Positions 6,759-14,948 are shown, numbered from the stretch's first letter. The stretch is DNA of 31,687 bases from an uncultured Ruminococcus sp. (GCA_902767175.1 CACXGH010000241.1:1-31687), one strand, 5' to 3'. Program-made: numbers and translations. Notes: generated by a model not told the origin, from the letters alone.

Positions 6759-8564
6759 ATACTTCTTCCAGAAGTCAAGCTCCATAAGCTCTTTTCCTCT
6801 GTTGAGATAAGCCTTAACGGTCTTTTTATACTTCCACCTTGATTTGAGCTGTATCTTCCACAGCATAAACATAAGGCGCATTGTCTCCTTTATGCTCTTT
6901 TCGGTAATAAATGCCTTTCTGCTGCTGTAGTCATAATTGAGTACCTTCTTAACACGGTAGAAGTTAACAGGTCTTGCAGTATATGTGGGTGCTACGATAG
7001 GCATTTCCTTGTCATCATTCTTCTTTGCAGGGAGCATAAGTCCGTTTGCTGTGAGTTTCCTCCATATCCTTGTCCTTTTGGGTGGCTCCGGAGTACGGCA
7101 GGCTTTTTCGTATGACGGATAGCTGAAAGGTATAGGCAGGTCGTTTATGTCCTGCATCTTATATCCTCTGCCCATAACATTCTTGTGGAGTGCTTCACCG
7201 TCCTGAGCCATGAGCCAGTCTATTCCGTTATAGAAGTCATTAACGCCGTTCATGAGAAGCTCGGCATTTTTATATCTGTAGAAAACTATCTCACGCTTGA
7301 CCTGAGATTCAAGATCCTTTACGAATTCTTTTCTCTTATAATTAAGAGCGTGGATAGAGTTGTCTAAAAGTCTGTTTCTGAAAATATAATAATAGAGTGA
7401 TGAAGAATATTTGTTTTCAAACGGTTCGTGCCATACACAGATACCGTTCATAAGAATAATATGCTTGAGGTTTCTCAGCCCGTATTCGACATCATCGCCT
7501 CTTATGAAGATAGGCAGGGGGAGGTTGTCCTCCTGTATTACAGATGCGGGGAACGCACAGTACCACCATGCATTGAATTCTGTCTTTTCCTCGAACTCAT
7601 TATATACACAGCTTTCCGTATCCAAAAGATTAAGACCTGATTTGTGGGAAATGAGATAACCCTTGTTCCATCTTGCGCCTGCTTCAGTCTGAATAAACTG
7701 ATTATCAAGTCTGAGCATAGCTCCGCCGACAAATGCGTCCTTGTACTGTTCCTTCAGGAGTGAAAGTATCACGAAGGTGCGGTATACTGATTCGGGGTTT
7801 ATGATAACATCGTCGTCCATAACGAGAACGTGGGTAATGCCCCTTTCCTCACGGCACTTCATTATTTCTATCATGCCTCTTGTGAATCCGCCTGCGCCGC
7901 CTGTGTTCTTGTTGAGGAACACATGGATCTTATCGTTAAGTACGATCTTTGACTGATCAAGTGTTTTAGCGTTGTCAGAAATAAATATCTCAAGCTTATC
8001 CTTCATTTCGGATTTAGGGTCGTTCAGGAAGTTGTCATAAAGCTCCCTTACATTCTTTTCGACAAAGACCTCACGCTTGAAGGTGCATATATCAAGAGCG
8101 ATCTTTACAGGTCTGATATTTTCCTCTTCAACATCACCCTCATAGTATCCGCCGTAAAACTCTCCTTTTTCGCTCAGACAGCATATCTGGAAACAGAACA
8201 TACCGTTATTTGATTCGGTATCAAAAGGGAAGGAGTATGCTCCGATAATATTAGGCTTGCCGAAGGTCTCTTCAAGAAGGAACTTGGTATTTACTCCGTC
8301 AAGGCTTTTTTCCTTTCTCATAAGAGTAATTCTGAACTTGCCTTTTACACGGACATGGATATTGATTTTCTTAACATTAGTATATTTAAACCATTTTTCG
8401 GCGGAACAGCCGTTGAAATAAGTATCGAACTCAACGAGTGCATCCTCGGTCAATTCGAGATGATCCATATCCCATGTGAATTTGACCGAGCCGTGTCTGC
8501 GGAAATACATCTGTTCTTCGGTGCATATTCCGGTTCTTGGGAAAAGAAGGGTTTGAAGTTTCAT
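6747..8564 (-). CDS. GlfT2-like galactofuranosyltransferase, GT2 family
   Basis: This 605-residue protein is predicted to add galactofuranose or a related sugar from a UDP donor to a growing surface glycan on the inner face of the membrane. Residues ~1-165 form the N-terminal beta-sandwich seen in mycobacterial GlfT2 (CTEEQMYFRRHG, FDTYFNGCSAEKW). The GT-A core follows with GGAGGFTRGM, the metal-binding MDDDV near residue 248, the paired Trp of NAWWYCAFP, the acidic IRGDDVEYGLR near 355 and the His of CVWHEPF near 379. These match the order of the GlfT2 catalytic residues. A helical C-terminal part extends to residue 605. It is the first gene of the glycan operon, with promoter 8619-8647 and AGGAGTG upstream of ATG 8564. 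No UDP-galactopyranose mutase is in the window, so the donor is inferred from family. Confidence 0.88.
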   Translation of the reverse strand: MKLQTLLFPRTGICTEEQMYFRRHGSVKFTWDMDHLELTEDALVEFDTYFNGCSAEKWFKYTNVKKINIHVRVKGKFRITLMRKEKSLDGVNTKFLLEETFGKPNIIGAYSFPFDTESNNGMFCFQICCLSEKGEFYGGYYEGDVEEENIRPVKIALDICTFKREVFVEKNVRELYDNFLNDPKSEMKDKLEIFISDNAKTLDQSKIVLNDKIHVFLNKNTGGAGGFTRGMIEIMKCREERGITHVLVMDDDVIINPESVYRTFVILSLLKEQYKDAFVGGAMLRLDNQFIQTEAGARWNKGYLISHKSGLNLLDTESCVYNEFEEKTEFNAWWYCAFPASVIQEDNLPLPIFIRGDDVEYGLRNLKHIILMNGICVWHEPFENKYSSSLYYYIFRNRLLDNSIHALNYKRKEFVKDLESQVKREIVFYRYKNAELLMNGVNDFYNGIDWLMAQDGEALHKNVMGRGYKMQDINDLPIPFSYPSYEKACRTPEPPKRTRIWRKLTANGLMLPAKKNDDKEMPIVAPTYTARPVNFYRVKKVLNYDYSSRKAFITEKSIKETMRLMFMLWKIQLKSRWKYKKTVKAYLNRGKELMELDFWKKYLDI

Positions 8565-8618
8565 ATTATTTTACACTCCTAAATCATATACTTCTGACTT
8601 TATAACCTCTGACATCTT

Positions 8619-8647
8619 ATTGTAACATTTAAGCATAATTAAATCAA
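8619..8647 (-). promoter_or_regulatory. Promoter of the glycan operon
   Basis: On the minus strand, -35 TTGATT (8642-8647), a 17-base spacer and -10 TACAAT (8619-8624) give a start near 8612, about 48 bases before the GT2 gene. It should drive the four genes from 8564 down to 486. The stretch between this promoter and the decarboxylase stop at 8745 is AT-rich and shows no clear terminator. Confidence 0.7.
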
Positions 8648-8744
8648 GTTTTTGCACAAAAAACAGAAAGGGCAATTATTAGAAAAATAGCATATTTCAG
8701 GTGTTTTTTTGTGGCTTTGTACTATTTGATGTATTGTAAATATT

Positions 8745-10067
8745 TCACTTTACACAGCATATGGTCTGCTGTCCGTATGCCCTGAGGAGCTTTATTGTGT
8801 ATTTGTCTATCTGCTCTCCCGGCATTATCAGCGGTACTCCGGGCGGACATGGACATGAGCTGTCGGCAGATATTCTTCCATCAGCTTTGTCAAGCTCTAC
8901 AGTCTCCGTTTCTCCGAGCATTGCTTGTCTCGGACTTATTACATATTCAGGCAGTGATATTTTGTCCGGTCTGTCAGAAACGGGCTTGCCGTTCAGTGAT
9001 GAAATAAGTTTTTCAAGTCTCTGAAAATCCTGTTCGCTGTTGAATGGCGTACAAATCATGACTGCGTTTCTCCCGTCACAGAATTCAGGCTCTATTCCGA
9101 AGCCGTGCATAAGCTCCATTTGTTCTTTTTCGGAAACACCTGCACAGAAGGTGTTTATACAAACCCTCAGCGGGTCGCACAGTCCTTCCGGCTGAATTAG
9201 TCCGTGAACCTCTGCAAGAGCTTTTATCTCTGCAATTCTTTTTTCAAGTCTTCTGTATTCATTAATACCGCCGTTTTCAAGATAATCCCTGCACAGATCT
9301 ATAGATGCCATGATAGGATAAGAGGGGCTTGTCGAGCCGAAAAGCGCCATCGCCTGCTTTCCTTCATCTGCAAGCACGGCATTTCCGATGTTCAGTACGG
9401 CTCCGCCCGTCAGTACGGGAAGAGTTTTATGCAGAGAGCAGGCACTCATATCTGCACCGAGTGCGACAGGGTGAAGATTATGCTCCATAAAGGCAAGATG
9501 CGAGCCGTGTGCGTTGTCTACGAGCAGAAGTACACCTTTTTCATGGCATACCTCTGCGATCTTATGTATGTCGGATATTTCACCGTAATAATCGGGGCTT
9601 GTCAGATAGCAGGCTGAAATATCGGGATTTTCCGCTATAGCCCTGCTTATATCGTCGGGGTCGGCTCTGCCTGTAAATGATCCGCTTTCCGAGTGCGGAA
9701 GAACCCATACAGGCTCAATGCCGAGCAGTGCTGCCGCATTGACAGCACTGCGGTGGATATTTCGTGCGAACAGTATTTTTCTGCCCCTTTTCGATGCGAT
9801 TCTCAGCATTGCCTGAATAGCTAAGGTACATCCGCCGGATGAAATAAGCGTTCGCTTTGTTCCGAAAAGCTTTGAAAGGCAATCCTCGGCTTTAAGAATA
9901 GCTCCGTTCGCTTCATAAAGAGCGTCTGTATCAGGCAGTTCCGTCAGGTCAAGACTCATCAGTCCGTCAAGAAAATTACCCGAGCATTTATGCCCGGGTG
10001 TATGGAACGGCGACAGCCCTTTCCGTTTGTGTTCTTTAAGCTGTGTATACAGCGGTGTATAAGACAT
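8745..10067 (-). CDS. Orn/Lys/Arg decarboxylase family PLP enzyme
   Basis: This 440-residue cytoplasmic enzyme of fold-type I should decarboxylate a basic amino acid to a polyamine precursor; arginine, lysine and ornithine are all possible. It opens with the family signature SPFHTPGHK. The cofactor region has LLVDNAHGSHLAF, and the Schiff-base lysine lies in ACSLHKTLPVLTGGA. The C-terminal domain ends with CPCPPGVPLIMPGE, as in SpeA/YaaO-type proteins, and the length fits that group. I chose the ATG at 10067: GGAG lies 8 bases upstream, and that GGAGTGA also contains the stop of the preceding gene, so the two are translationally coupled. A GTG at 10076 in the same frame is the alternative. 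Confidence 0.9.
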   Translation of the reverse strand: MSYTPLYTQLKEHKRKGLSPFHTPGHKCSGNFLDGLMSLDLTELPDTDALYEANGAILKAEDCLSKLFGTKRTLISSGGCTLAIQAMLRIASKRGRKILFARNIHRSAVNAAALLGIEPVWVLPHSESGSFTGRADPDDISRAIAENPDISACYLTSPDYYGEISDIHKIAEVCHEKGVLLLVDNAHGSHLAFMEHNLHPVALGADMSACSLHKTLPVLTGGAVLNIGNAVLADEGKQAMALFGSTSPSYPIMASIDLCRDYLENGGINEYRRLEKRIAEIKALAEVHGLIQPEGLCDPLRVCINTFCAGVSEKEQMELMHGFGIEPEFCDGRNAVMICTPFNSEQDFQRLEKLISSLNGKPVSDRPDKISLPEYVISPRQAMLGETETVELDKADGRISADSSCPCPPGVPLIMPGEQIDKYTIKLLRAYGQQTICCVK

Positions 10068-10072
10068 CTTTG

Positions 10073-11329
10073 TCACTCCGTTTGTTTTGTTGATTGTTCT
10101 TTCATATGCTCTTTGTTTTTATTGCGGACACTCATGAGATGTATCCTTAGCTTTCTCAGATACATGATATAGATGAAGATATTTACTGCGGAAAGAACAG
10201 ATATCGGTACAAAATAGCAATCCGACAGAAAATGAATATAGGTTATAAGCGTTACTGTGTACATCATGCATAAAAGATATATCGTTTTTCTGTCGATAAA
10301 TGCGATCAACAGGGCGAGTATCTCATAAACAAATCCGTAGCGCTCATGCATACTCGGAAGGAAAAGCACACAGGTGTATGAAAGAATGAATGCCATTAAT
10401 ATTATGCTCTTAAGGTCTGTATGGACTTTCTTTTTCAGGCAGAGCAGCATTATTGTTCCGAGAGCTGCTGCAGTGATGATAATTGCAGGATATTTCAGTA
10501 TATTATAAAGCTGTTCGGAGCTTATTACCTCTTTTCCTGCAAAATATGAAGCAGCATGAACGGTGTCGGCTGCTAATCCCCATACGGAGGGATAATTCAG
10601 TGCGACCGATTTATATATTGAGGTCTGAGAAAAATAAATTGTAAATACATCTGTAATACTTCTGCCGGAAATTATTCCCGGAAGGCTCAGAACGACCATC
10701 ACGACAGGAATGAAAAGCAGATAAAGTAAATGAGGTTTTTTCCTTATGAACAGAACAAGCACTATAACGGGCAGAAGGAATACTGCCTGCAGCTTGAAGG
10801 TGAAGGCGACACCGTATACTATCAGAGCCGCCATATCTTTCTTCTTTGACAGAAGAAAGAGGGAAGCAAGCCCGAAGAACGTATAAATTGCATCGCACTG
10901 AGCCCACCATGAGGAGTTAAGTATTACGATAGGGGAGAGAAAGACAAGCCCGAATGCTGTAAAAGCACGGGCATGTCTGTTTTTATCGGAAAGCCGGAAG
11001 ACGATATATCCGCTCATGACGGCTAAAAAAACATCGAATATACATGAAAACAGCTTATAGGCATAAAGTGCTTTTATCGGTATATATGTGAAGAAGGCTA
11101 TTATTGTCTGATAGAGAATATTGTAGTCCCCGACCTGCGTACCGAGATTGGAAAAACCGCCTGCTGATTTAATTTCATCAAACCAAGGAACAAGAAACAT
11201 ATCGGAATCGCCTGATGTCATATCACGCAGTGCAATTCTGATTATTGTGCCTGTTATAAAGAATAATATTCCTGCAATGAGAAGCTTCTTATTGAAAGAT
11301 TGTGCCGCAGTATTTTTTTCTTCCTTCAT
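10073..11329 (-). CDS. Polytopic GT-C-like glycosyltransferase (GT87/mannosyltransferase type)
   Basis: This 418-residue integral membrane protein has about ten hydrophobic segments. After TM1 the first external loop carries SGDSDMFLVPWFDEIK, whose acidic residues resemble the catalytic loop of lipid-phosphosugar-dependent GT-C enzymes. Other recognisable stretches are NSSWWAQCDAIYTFF and LPSMHERYGF, both typical of DUF2029/GT87-like bacterial transferases. It probably moves a sugar from a polyprenyl-phosphate carrier onto an extracytoplasmic acceptor; substrate and acceptor are unknown. AGGAGG sits 7 bases before ATG 11329. Its stop overlaps the ribosome binding site of the decarboxylase gene. 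The functional link between those two products is not obvious from sequence. Confidence 0.78.
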   Translation of the reverse strand: MKEEKNTAAQSFNKKLLIAGILFFITGTIIRIALRDMTSGDSDMFLVPWFDEIKSAGGFSNLGTQVGDYNILYQTIIAFFTYIPIKALYAYKLFSCIFDVFLAVMSGYIVFRLSDKNRHARAFTAFGLVFLSPIVILNSSWWAQCDAIYTFFGLASLFLLSKKKDMAALIVYGVAFTFKLQAVFLLPVIVLVLFIRKKPHLLYLLFIPVVMVVLSLPGIISGRSITDVFTIYFSQTSIYKSVALNYPSVWGLAADTVHAASYFAGKEVISSEQLYNILKYPAIIITAAALGTIMLLCLKKKVHTDLKSIILMAFILSYTCVLFLPSMHERYGFVYEILALLIAFIDRKTIYLLCMMYTVTLITYIHFLSDCYFVPISVLSAVNIFIYIMYLRKLRIHLMSVRNKNKEHMKEQSTKQTE

Positions 11330-11361
11330 TTTGACCTCCTGATTGTTTTATTTGCTCCGTT

Positions 11362-11390
11362 ATTGTATCATACTATCCCCGTTTTGTCTA
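11362..11390 (-). promoter_or_regulatory. Promoter of the GT-C / decarboxylase operon
   Basis: On the minus strand, -35 TAGACA (11385-11390), a 17-base spacer and -10 TACAAT (11362-11367) predict a start near 11355, only ~26 bases before the ATG at 11329. Each box differs from consensus at one position. Confidence 0.68.
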
Positions 11391-11464
11391 CCGACATAAC
11401 GTAATATTCACTGAATACTTATTTTCGGTATCTTATATTAGACTCCGACGCACTAAGCGGAGCA

Positions 11465-11498
11465 TTTCTGATTAAAAGTGTCAACTACTAATCAGAAA
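11465..11498. terminator. Inverted repeat after pdaA-like gene, possible weak terminator
   Basis: TTTCTGATTA (11465-11474) and TAATCAGAAA (11489-11498) form a 10-bp stem with a 14-base loop, just past the stop at 11505. No U-tract follows on the minus strand, so termination would be weak or factor-dependent. The loop contains TTGACA, which has no matching -10. Confidence 0.4.
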
Positions 11499-11504
11499 TC
11501 AGTA

Positions 11505-12317
11505 TTACTGAGTCTTTGTCAGGTCGCTGATTTCTCCGAAGGTGTAGCCCATATCCTCCCATTTGGTGAGAAGCTCATCAAGTATTTCACTGTTTGTCTT
11601 TGAGGTGCTGTGCAACAGTACTACAGCTCCGTTATGAATTCTCGGGATAAGCTTATCAAACGCTTCCTCCCTTGTCGGCTGTGAATCATTGTTCCAATCG
11701 GCATAAGCAAGACTCCAGAATATAGTATTGTAGCCAAGCTTCTGTGCTGCTTTCAGGTTATCTGTGCTGTAGATTCCCTGAGGCGGTCGGTAGAACTTTT
11801 TAAGCTGCTGTCCTGTTGTTTCGTAATAAAGCTCCTCAAGTGCTTCAAGCTCCTTTTTGAAATCATCAAAGTTTGCTATACCCGACATATCGGGGTGTGT
11901 CATTGTATGGTTTCCTACCGTGTGTCCTTCACTGAGCATTCTTTTGACAAGGTCGGGTGAGGTCTTGATATAGTTTCCCACAAGAAAGAATGTTGCCTTG
12001 ACATTGTGCTTTTTTAGTGTATCGAGTATTTTTTCCGTATAGCCGTTCTCATAGCCTGCGTCAAAGGTCAGATAGATCTTTCTTTCGTTTGTGTCTCCGA
12101 GATAATAAGCGTCATATTTTTTCAGTTCCTCAGACGAAGCACTTCCTGTAGGTATACCGTTGTCCGTGCGGAAACTGAGTCCCCATGATACCGAGCCTGA
12201 AAGCGTCTGTAATGCGTCATGGTTTGAAATACCCGAGCCTATTACGGTGATGAGACATAAAACCATAATGCCTGAGATAATGCCGATAAGAGTTTTTCTT
12301 TTTAAGATCAGATACAA
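11505..12317 (-). CDS. pdaA: PdaA-like polysaccharide (peptidoglycan) deacetylase, CE4
   Basis: This 270-residue protein has an N-terminal signal anchor (KRKTLIGIISGIMVLCLITV), so it acts outside the membrane. The NodB/CE4 domain shows the family motifs in order: LTFDAGYENG (the PdaA-type variant of TFDD), HTMTHPDMS with the metal-binding His pair, FYRPPQGIYS, and GAVVLLHSTS. B. subtilis PdaA removes acetyl groups from N-acetylmuramic acid in making the delta-lactam of spore cortex. Here a role in cortex or vegetative wall modification is inferred. The start is a TTG at 12317 with AAGGGG 9 bases upstream. The next ATG (12266) would cut off the anchor and lacks a site. The Shine-Dalgarno lies inside the terminator stem of the preceding gene. 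Confidence 0.85.
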   Translation of the reverse strand: MYLILKRKTLIGIISGIMVLCLITVIGSGISNHDALQTLSGSVSWGLSFRTDNGIPTGSASSEELKKYDAYYLGDTNERKIYLTFDAGYENGYTEKILDTLKKHNVKATFFLVGNYIKTSPDLVKRMLSEGHTVGNHTMTHPDMSGIANFDDFKKELEALEELYYETTGQQLKKFYRPPQGIYSTDNLKAAQKLGYNTIFWSLAYADWNNDSQPTREEAFDKLIPRIHNGAVVLLHSTSKTNSEILDELLTKWEDMGYTFGEISDLTKTQ

Positions 12318-12318
12318 A

Positions 12319-12368
12319 AAACACCGCCCCTTATTTTACCGTTTATGGTAAATAAGTATGCGGTGTTT
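12319..12368 (-). terminator. Terminator hairpin of ybjN-like gene, overlapping the pdaA-like start
   Basis: The outer stem AAACACCGC/GCGGTGTTT (12319-12327 with 12360-12368) encloses an inner stem of CTTATTTTACC and GGTAAATAAG (12330-12340, 12347-12356). On the minus strand the hairpin is followed by a run of six T, so it should end transcription of the gene that stops at 12375. The 3' arm includes AAGGGGCGG, the apparent ribosome binding site of the next gene, and the TTG start falls at the end of the T-run. A T-run also follows on the plus strand, so it could work both ways. Confidence 0.75.
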
Positions 12369-12374
12369 GTTTTT

Positions 12375-12812
12375 TTATGACACGAAGCAGCCCATAAGCC
12401 TCCGGAGCTTTGGTCTGTATTCGTCAACGGTATCAGCGGCTGCCGACAGCATATATTCAAAGATAAAGTCGGTAGGGCCGCTGTTATAAAAGCTTGATGT
12501 CATTCTGAAATAGATAAGCCTGTTTGTGATATCATAGCAGAATGCGCCGTCAGAAACACTGTTGTTTATCATACACAGTGCAAGCGAGATATCTCCGGCG
12601 CCCGAATAGGGTACAAGTCCTCCGAGCGGAGAATAAAGCGTGACAAGCATTTTTGAGGTGTCGATATTGAACATCAGTTTTATATCACCGTCATGCCCGT
12701 TTACAAGACAGGTGACAGTATTTCCGTTTATCTCATATTTTATTTCGTTTCGCTCAAGTACATCGCAAAGCATAGAATATACCCTTCCCGAGCGTGCTGC
12801 TGTAATTGCCAA
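12375..12812 (-). CDS. YbjN-like domain protein of unknown function
   Basis: This 145-residue soluble protein without signal peptide resembles the YbjN family, a fold related to type III secretion chaperones. It has an alternating beta region (YEINGNTVTCLVNG, DIKLMFNIDTSKMLVTLYS) and then the helical LALCMINNSVSDGAFCYD and FEYMLSAAADTVDEYRP. YbjN-type proteins are thought to be chaperone-like or regulatory, but no precise role follows here. The TTG at 12812 is supported by GGAGGAGG 7 bases upstream and no in-frame ATG is nearby. It lies between folC and the deacetylase and ends in its own terminator, so it is probably a short unit. Confidence 0.75.
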   Translation of the reverse strand: MAITAARSGRVYSMLCDVLERNEIKYEINGNTVTCLVNGHDGDIKLMFNIDTSKMLVTLYSPLGGLVPYSGAGDISLALCMINNSVSDGAFCYDITNRLIYFRMTSSFYNSGPTDFIFEYMLSAAADTVDEYRPKLRRLMGCFVS

Positions 12813-12853
12813 AATAATTCCTCCTCCGTAAATATGATATTCAGTTCATTTTG

Positions 12854-12882
12854 GTTATATCACAACAGCAGTGCATAATGAA
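12854..12882 (-). promoter_or_regulatory. Possible promoter of the ybjN-like gene
   Basis: On the minus strand, TTCATT (12877-12882), 17 bases and TATAAC (12854-12859) lie between folC and the ybjN-like gene. The -35 is poor, so this is tentative. A perfect 12-bp palindrome, TAGCTGCAGCTA, lies at 12893-12904, right after the folC stop. Confidence 0.35.
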
Positions 12883-12905
12883 ACGAAATTTGTAGCTGCA
12901 GCTAA

Positions 12906-14219
12906 TTATTTTTCCGACAGAATTATCCTTCTCATGTCGGACGCAAGATACAGTGAGCCGAAAACGACAACGGCATTTTTGTCACTGCCATTCATGGCAA
13001 GCGTTCTTGCTTTTCTATATGCTTTTCTAAGGTCGTTTTCGTACCCGACAGGCACTCCGAATTCAGAAACCATTGTTGACAGATCCTCTGCACTCATGGC
13101 TCTGGGATTGTCGGGCGTTACGGTTATTACTTCGTCAAACAGAGGAATAAGCATTGACAGAGCGGTTCTGATATCCTTATCGGCAAGCATTCCCGTTACA
13201 GCGACCTTGTAATACCCGTCAAGGTGTGATTTTATCAGCGAAGAAAGCGCTTTTGCTCCGCCGGGATTATGCGCTCCGTCAAGCAGTACAACAGGGTTGC
13301 TTTTCAGAAGCTCGGCTCTCGCAGGAAAAACTGTCTCTGCAAGACCGTTTATTATGGCATTGTCGGAAATATTCAGGCCTTTTTCTATAAGTGCGGCAAC
13401 AGTATATAGAGCTGCTGCTGCATTTTTGAGCTGATGATCGCCTATCAGCGGTATAGAAAGCTCTTTTTCCTCACCATTAAACAGAATGTCATTTCTGAAA
13501 GTAAACACAGAGCCTTCAAGTCCCGATGAAATGCACTTTACGGAAGAAATATCAGCAACAATAAGCTTATTATTTCTTTCGTCAGCGGCATTTTTGACGA
13601 CTTCATAAACACCGTCCGGCTGTTCACCATAAAGAACGGTAATGCCGTCGGGTTTGATTATACCGCATTTTTCAAAAGCTATTTTCTCACAGGTGTCTCC
13701 TAAAATTGCCGTATGGTCAAGTGATATCGACATTATTACGGAGGAAAGGGGAGTGCTGATGATATTTGTAGCGTCAAAACGGCCGCCGAGTCCTGTCTCA
13801 AGAACAACGACATCGCATTTTTCCCTTTCGTACCATTTAAGAGCGGCGGCAAAAACAAGCTCAAATTCGGTGATGATTTTACCTTCATTTTTCATTTCAA
13901 GAACAACTCTCCATATTTGTTCTATAATATCGGCAAGGTCCTGTTCAGGTATCATTTCACCGTTTATCTGAAATCTCTCACGGAATTCAAGTACAAAGGG
14001 GGAGATAAAAAGCCCTGTTTTATAGCCTGCCGCCCTGAGAATACTTGACAGATAAGCGCAAACCGAGCCTTTTCCGTTAGTTCCTGCAACATGAACAAAC
14101 CGAAGTTTTTTATCGGGTGAGCCTATTCTTTCTACAAGCTCTTGTACTCTTTCAAGCCCGGGCTTGCTCCCGAACACAAGCAGCGAATTTATCTTTTCTA
14201 CAGCTTCATTATATGTCAT
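12906..14219 (-). CDS. folC: Folylpolyglutamate synthase / dihydrofolate synthase
   Basis: This 437-residue cytoplasmic ligase adds glutamate to dihydropteroate and/or tetrahydrofolate using ATP. The P-loop is HVAGTNGKGSVCAYLS near residue 45, followed by TGLFISPF, the Mur-ligase core with FELVFAAALKWY and VVLETGLGGRFDATN, and the C-terminal domain beginning near LLDGAHNPGGAKAL. Length and motif order are those of bacterial FolC. The ATG at 14219 has AAAGGATAG upstream. It lies just after the V-ATPase operon but is separated from it by a 10-bp-stem hairpin and has its own extended -10, so I treat it as an independent unit. Confidence 0.94.
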   Translation of the reverse strand: MTYNEAVEKINSLLVFGSKPGLERVQELVERIGSPDKKLRFVHVAGTNGKGSVCAYLSSILRAAGYKTGLFISPFVLEFRERFQINGEMIPEQDLADIIEQIWRVVLEMKNEGKIITEFELVFAAALKWYEREKCDVVVLETGLGGRFDATNIISTPLSSVIMSISLDHTAILGDTCEKIAFEKCGIIKPDGITVLYGEQPDGVYEVVKNAADERNNKLIVADISSVKCISSGLEGSVFTFRNDILFNGEEKELSIPLIGDHQLKNAAAALYTVAALIEKGLNISDNAIINGLAETVFPARAELLKSNPVVLLDGAHNPGGAKALSSLIKSHLDGYYKVAVTGMLADKDIRTALSMLIPLFDEVITVTPDNPRAMSAEDLSTMVSEFGVPVGYENDLRKAYRKARTLAMNGSDKNAVVVFGSLYLASDMRRIILSEK

Positions 14220-14247
14220 TCTTGTCTATCCTTTCATCATAATATAC

Positions 14248-14256
14248 ATTATAACA
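14248..14256 (-). promoter_or_regulatory. Extended -10 promoter of folC
   Basis: On the minus strand the sequence reads TGTTATAAT, a perfect extended -10 (TGn plus TATAAT at 14248-14253), ~30 bases before the folC ATG. No good -35 is visible, as expected when an extended -10 is used. It abuts the hairpin that ends the ATPase operon. Confidence 0.55.
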
Positions 14257-14288
14257 GGCATGGTAAACTGTAATTGAATACCATGCCT
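14256..14288 (-). terminator. Hairpin ending the V-ATPase operon
   Basis: AGGCATGGTA (14256-14265) and TACCATGCCT (14279-14288) form a perfect 10-bp stem with a 13-base loop, 10 bases past the stop of the D subunit gene. The following minus-strand sequence, TGTTATAATG, is only partly T-rich, so termination may be incomplete and some folC expression could come from readthrough. Confidence 0.6.
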
Positions 14289-14298
14289 GAGATTGTAA

Positions 14299-14928
14299 TT
14301 AATTCTGTTCTTTGCGCTGCTTCTGAGCTTTGATTACCTTAAGTCGGGAGAATTCTTCTCTTTCCTTCTCTTCAAGAGCGTCAGAGATAAACTTCACCGT
14401 CTCCTCGAACTTGGGAATCATAATGTTCTTTAATGCATTGGCACGCTTCTGCGTTTTCTTTATCGCATCTGCAAGTCTGTATACACTGTTCTCGATCTCC
14501 GCTAAGTGGGCTGTTAGCCTCTTAACCTCACTAAAGCATACATAAGCTTCGTCAAATGCGGAGTTTGTAACTCCGAGACCGTAAAACAGATTGTTCTCAT
14601 GCTCGCTTTCGTCTATCGTTACAATAGGTATTTCAACGCCCATGACGCTTCTGTAGCTTAACTGCAGAGTATCGTCCTCGGGAACTGATTTCGCTATCGC
14701 ATCAATATAACCCATGGTGATATTTGCCCTCTGCAGTGCAAGATATGCCTTGCTGTAGGTGATATCTATTTTTGTTTGTATCTCTGCTGCTTTATCAATA
14801 AGCGTCATCATCTCTCTTACGAGAATATTGCGCTTTTTGTCAAGCAGCTCGTAGCCTGTCCGGGCAAGCGAAAGAGACTTTTTTGATGTCATAAGATTGC
14901 CCTTTGTAGGTACAGCCTGTACTGCCAT
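14299..14928 (-). CDS. atpD: V-type ATP synthase subunit D
   Basis: This 209-residue subunit is the central rotor shaft of the V1 sector, joining the A3B3 head to subunit F and the membrane ring. It opens with the family's VPTKGNLMTSKKSLSLARTG, continues with a long N-terminal coiled-coil helix (YELLDKKRNILVREMM), a short hydrophilic middle and a second long helix (DAIKKTQKRANALKNIMIPK). Length and ending fit bacterial NtpD/AtpD. It is the last gene of the operon, 20 bases after subunit B, with GGGGTGA before ATG 14928. The symbol follows V-type usage and should not be confused with F-type AtpD (beta). Confidence 0.95.
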   Translation of the reverse strand: MAVQAVPTKGNLMTSKKSLSLARTGYELLDKKRNILVREMMTLIDKAAEIQTKIDITYSKAYLALQRANITMGYIDAIAKSVPEDDTLQLSYRSVMGVEIPIVTIDESEHENNLFYGLGVTNSAFDEAYVCFSEVKRLTAHLAEIENSVYRLADAIKKTQKRANALKNIMIPKFEETVKFISDALEEKEREEFSRLKVIKAQKQRKEQN

Positions 14929-14948
14929 TTATTATCACCCCATTGTCA

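Noticed and set aside
10068..10076. GTG start for the decarboxylase
   Set aside because: GGAG would overlap the start itself. The ATG at 10067 has GGAG at 8 bases.
11468..11490. TTGACA as a promoter -35
   Set aside because: It lies in the loop of an inverted repeat and no -10 is found 16-18 bases downstream. A better promoter is at 11362-11390.
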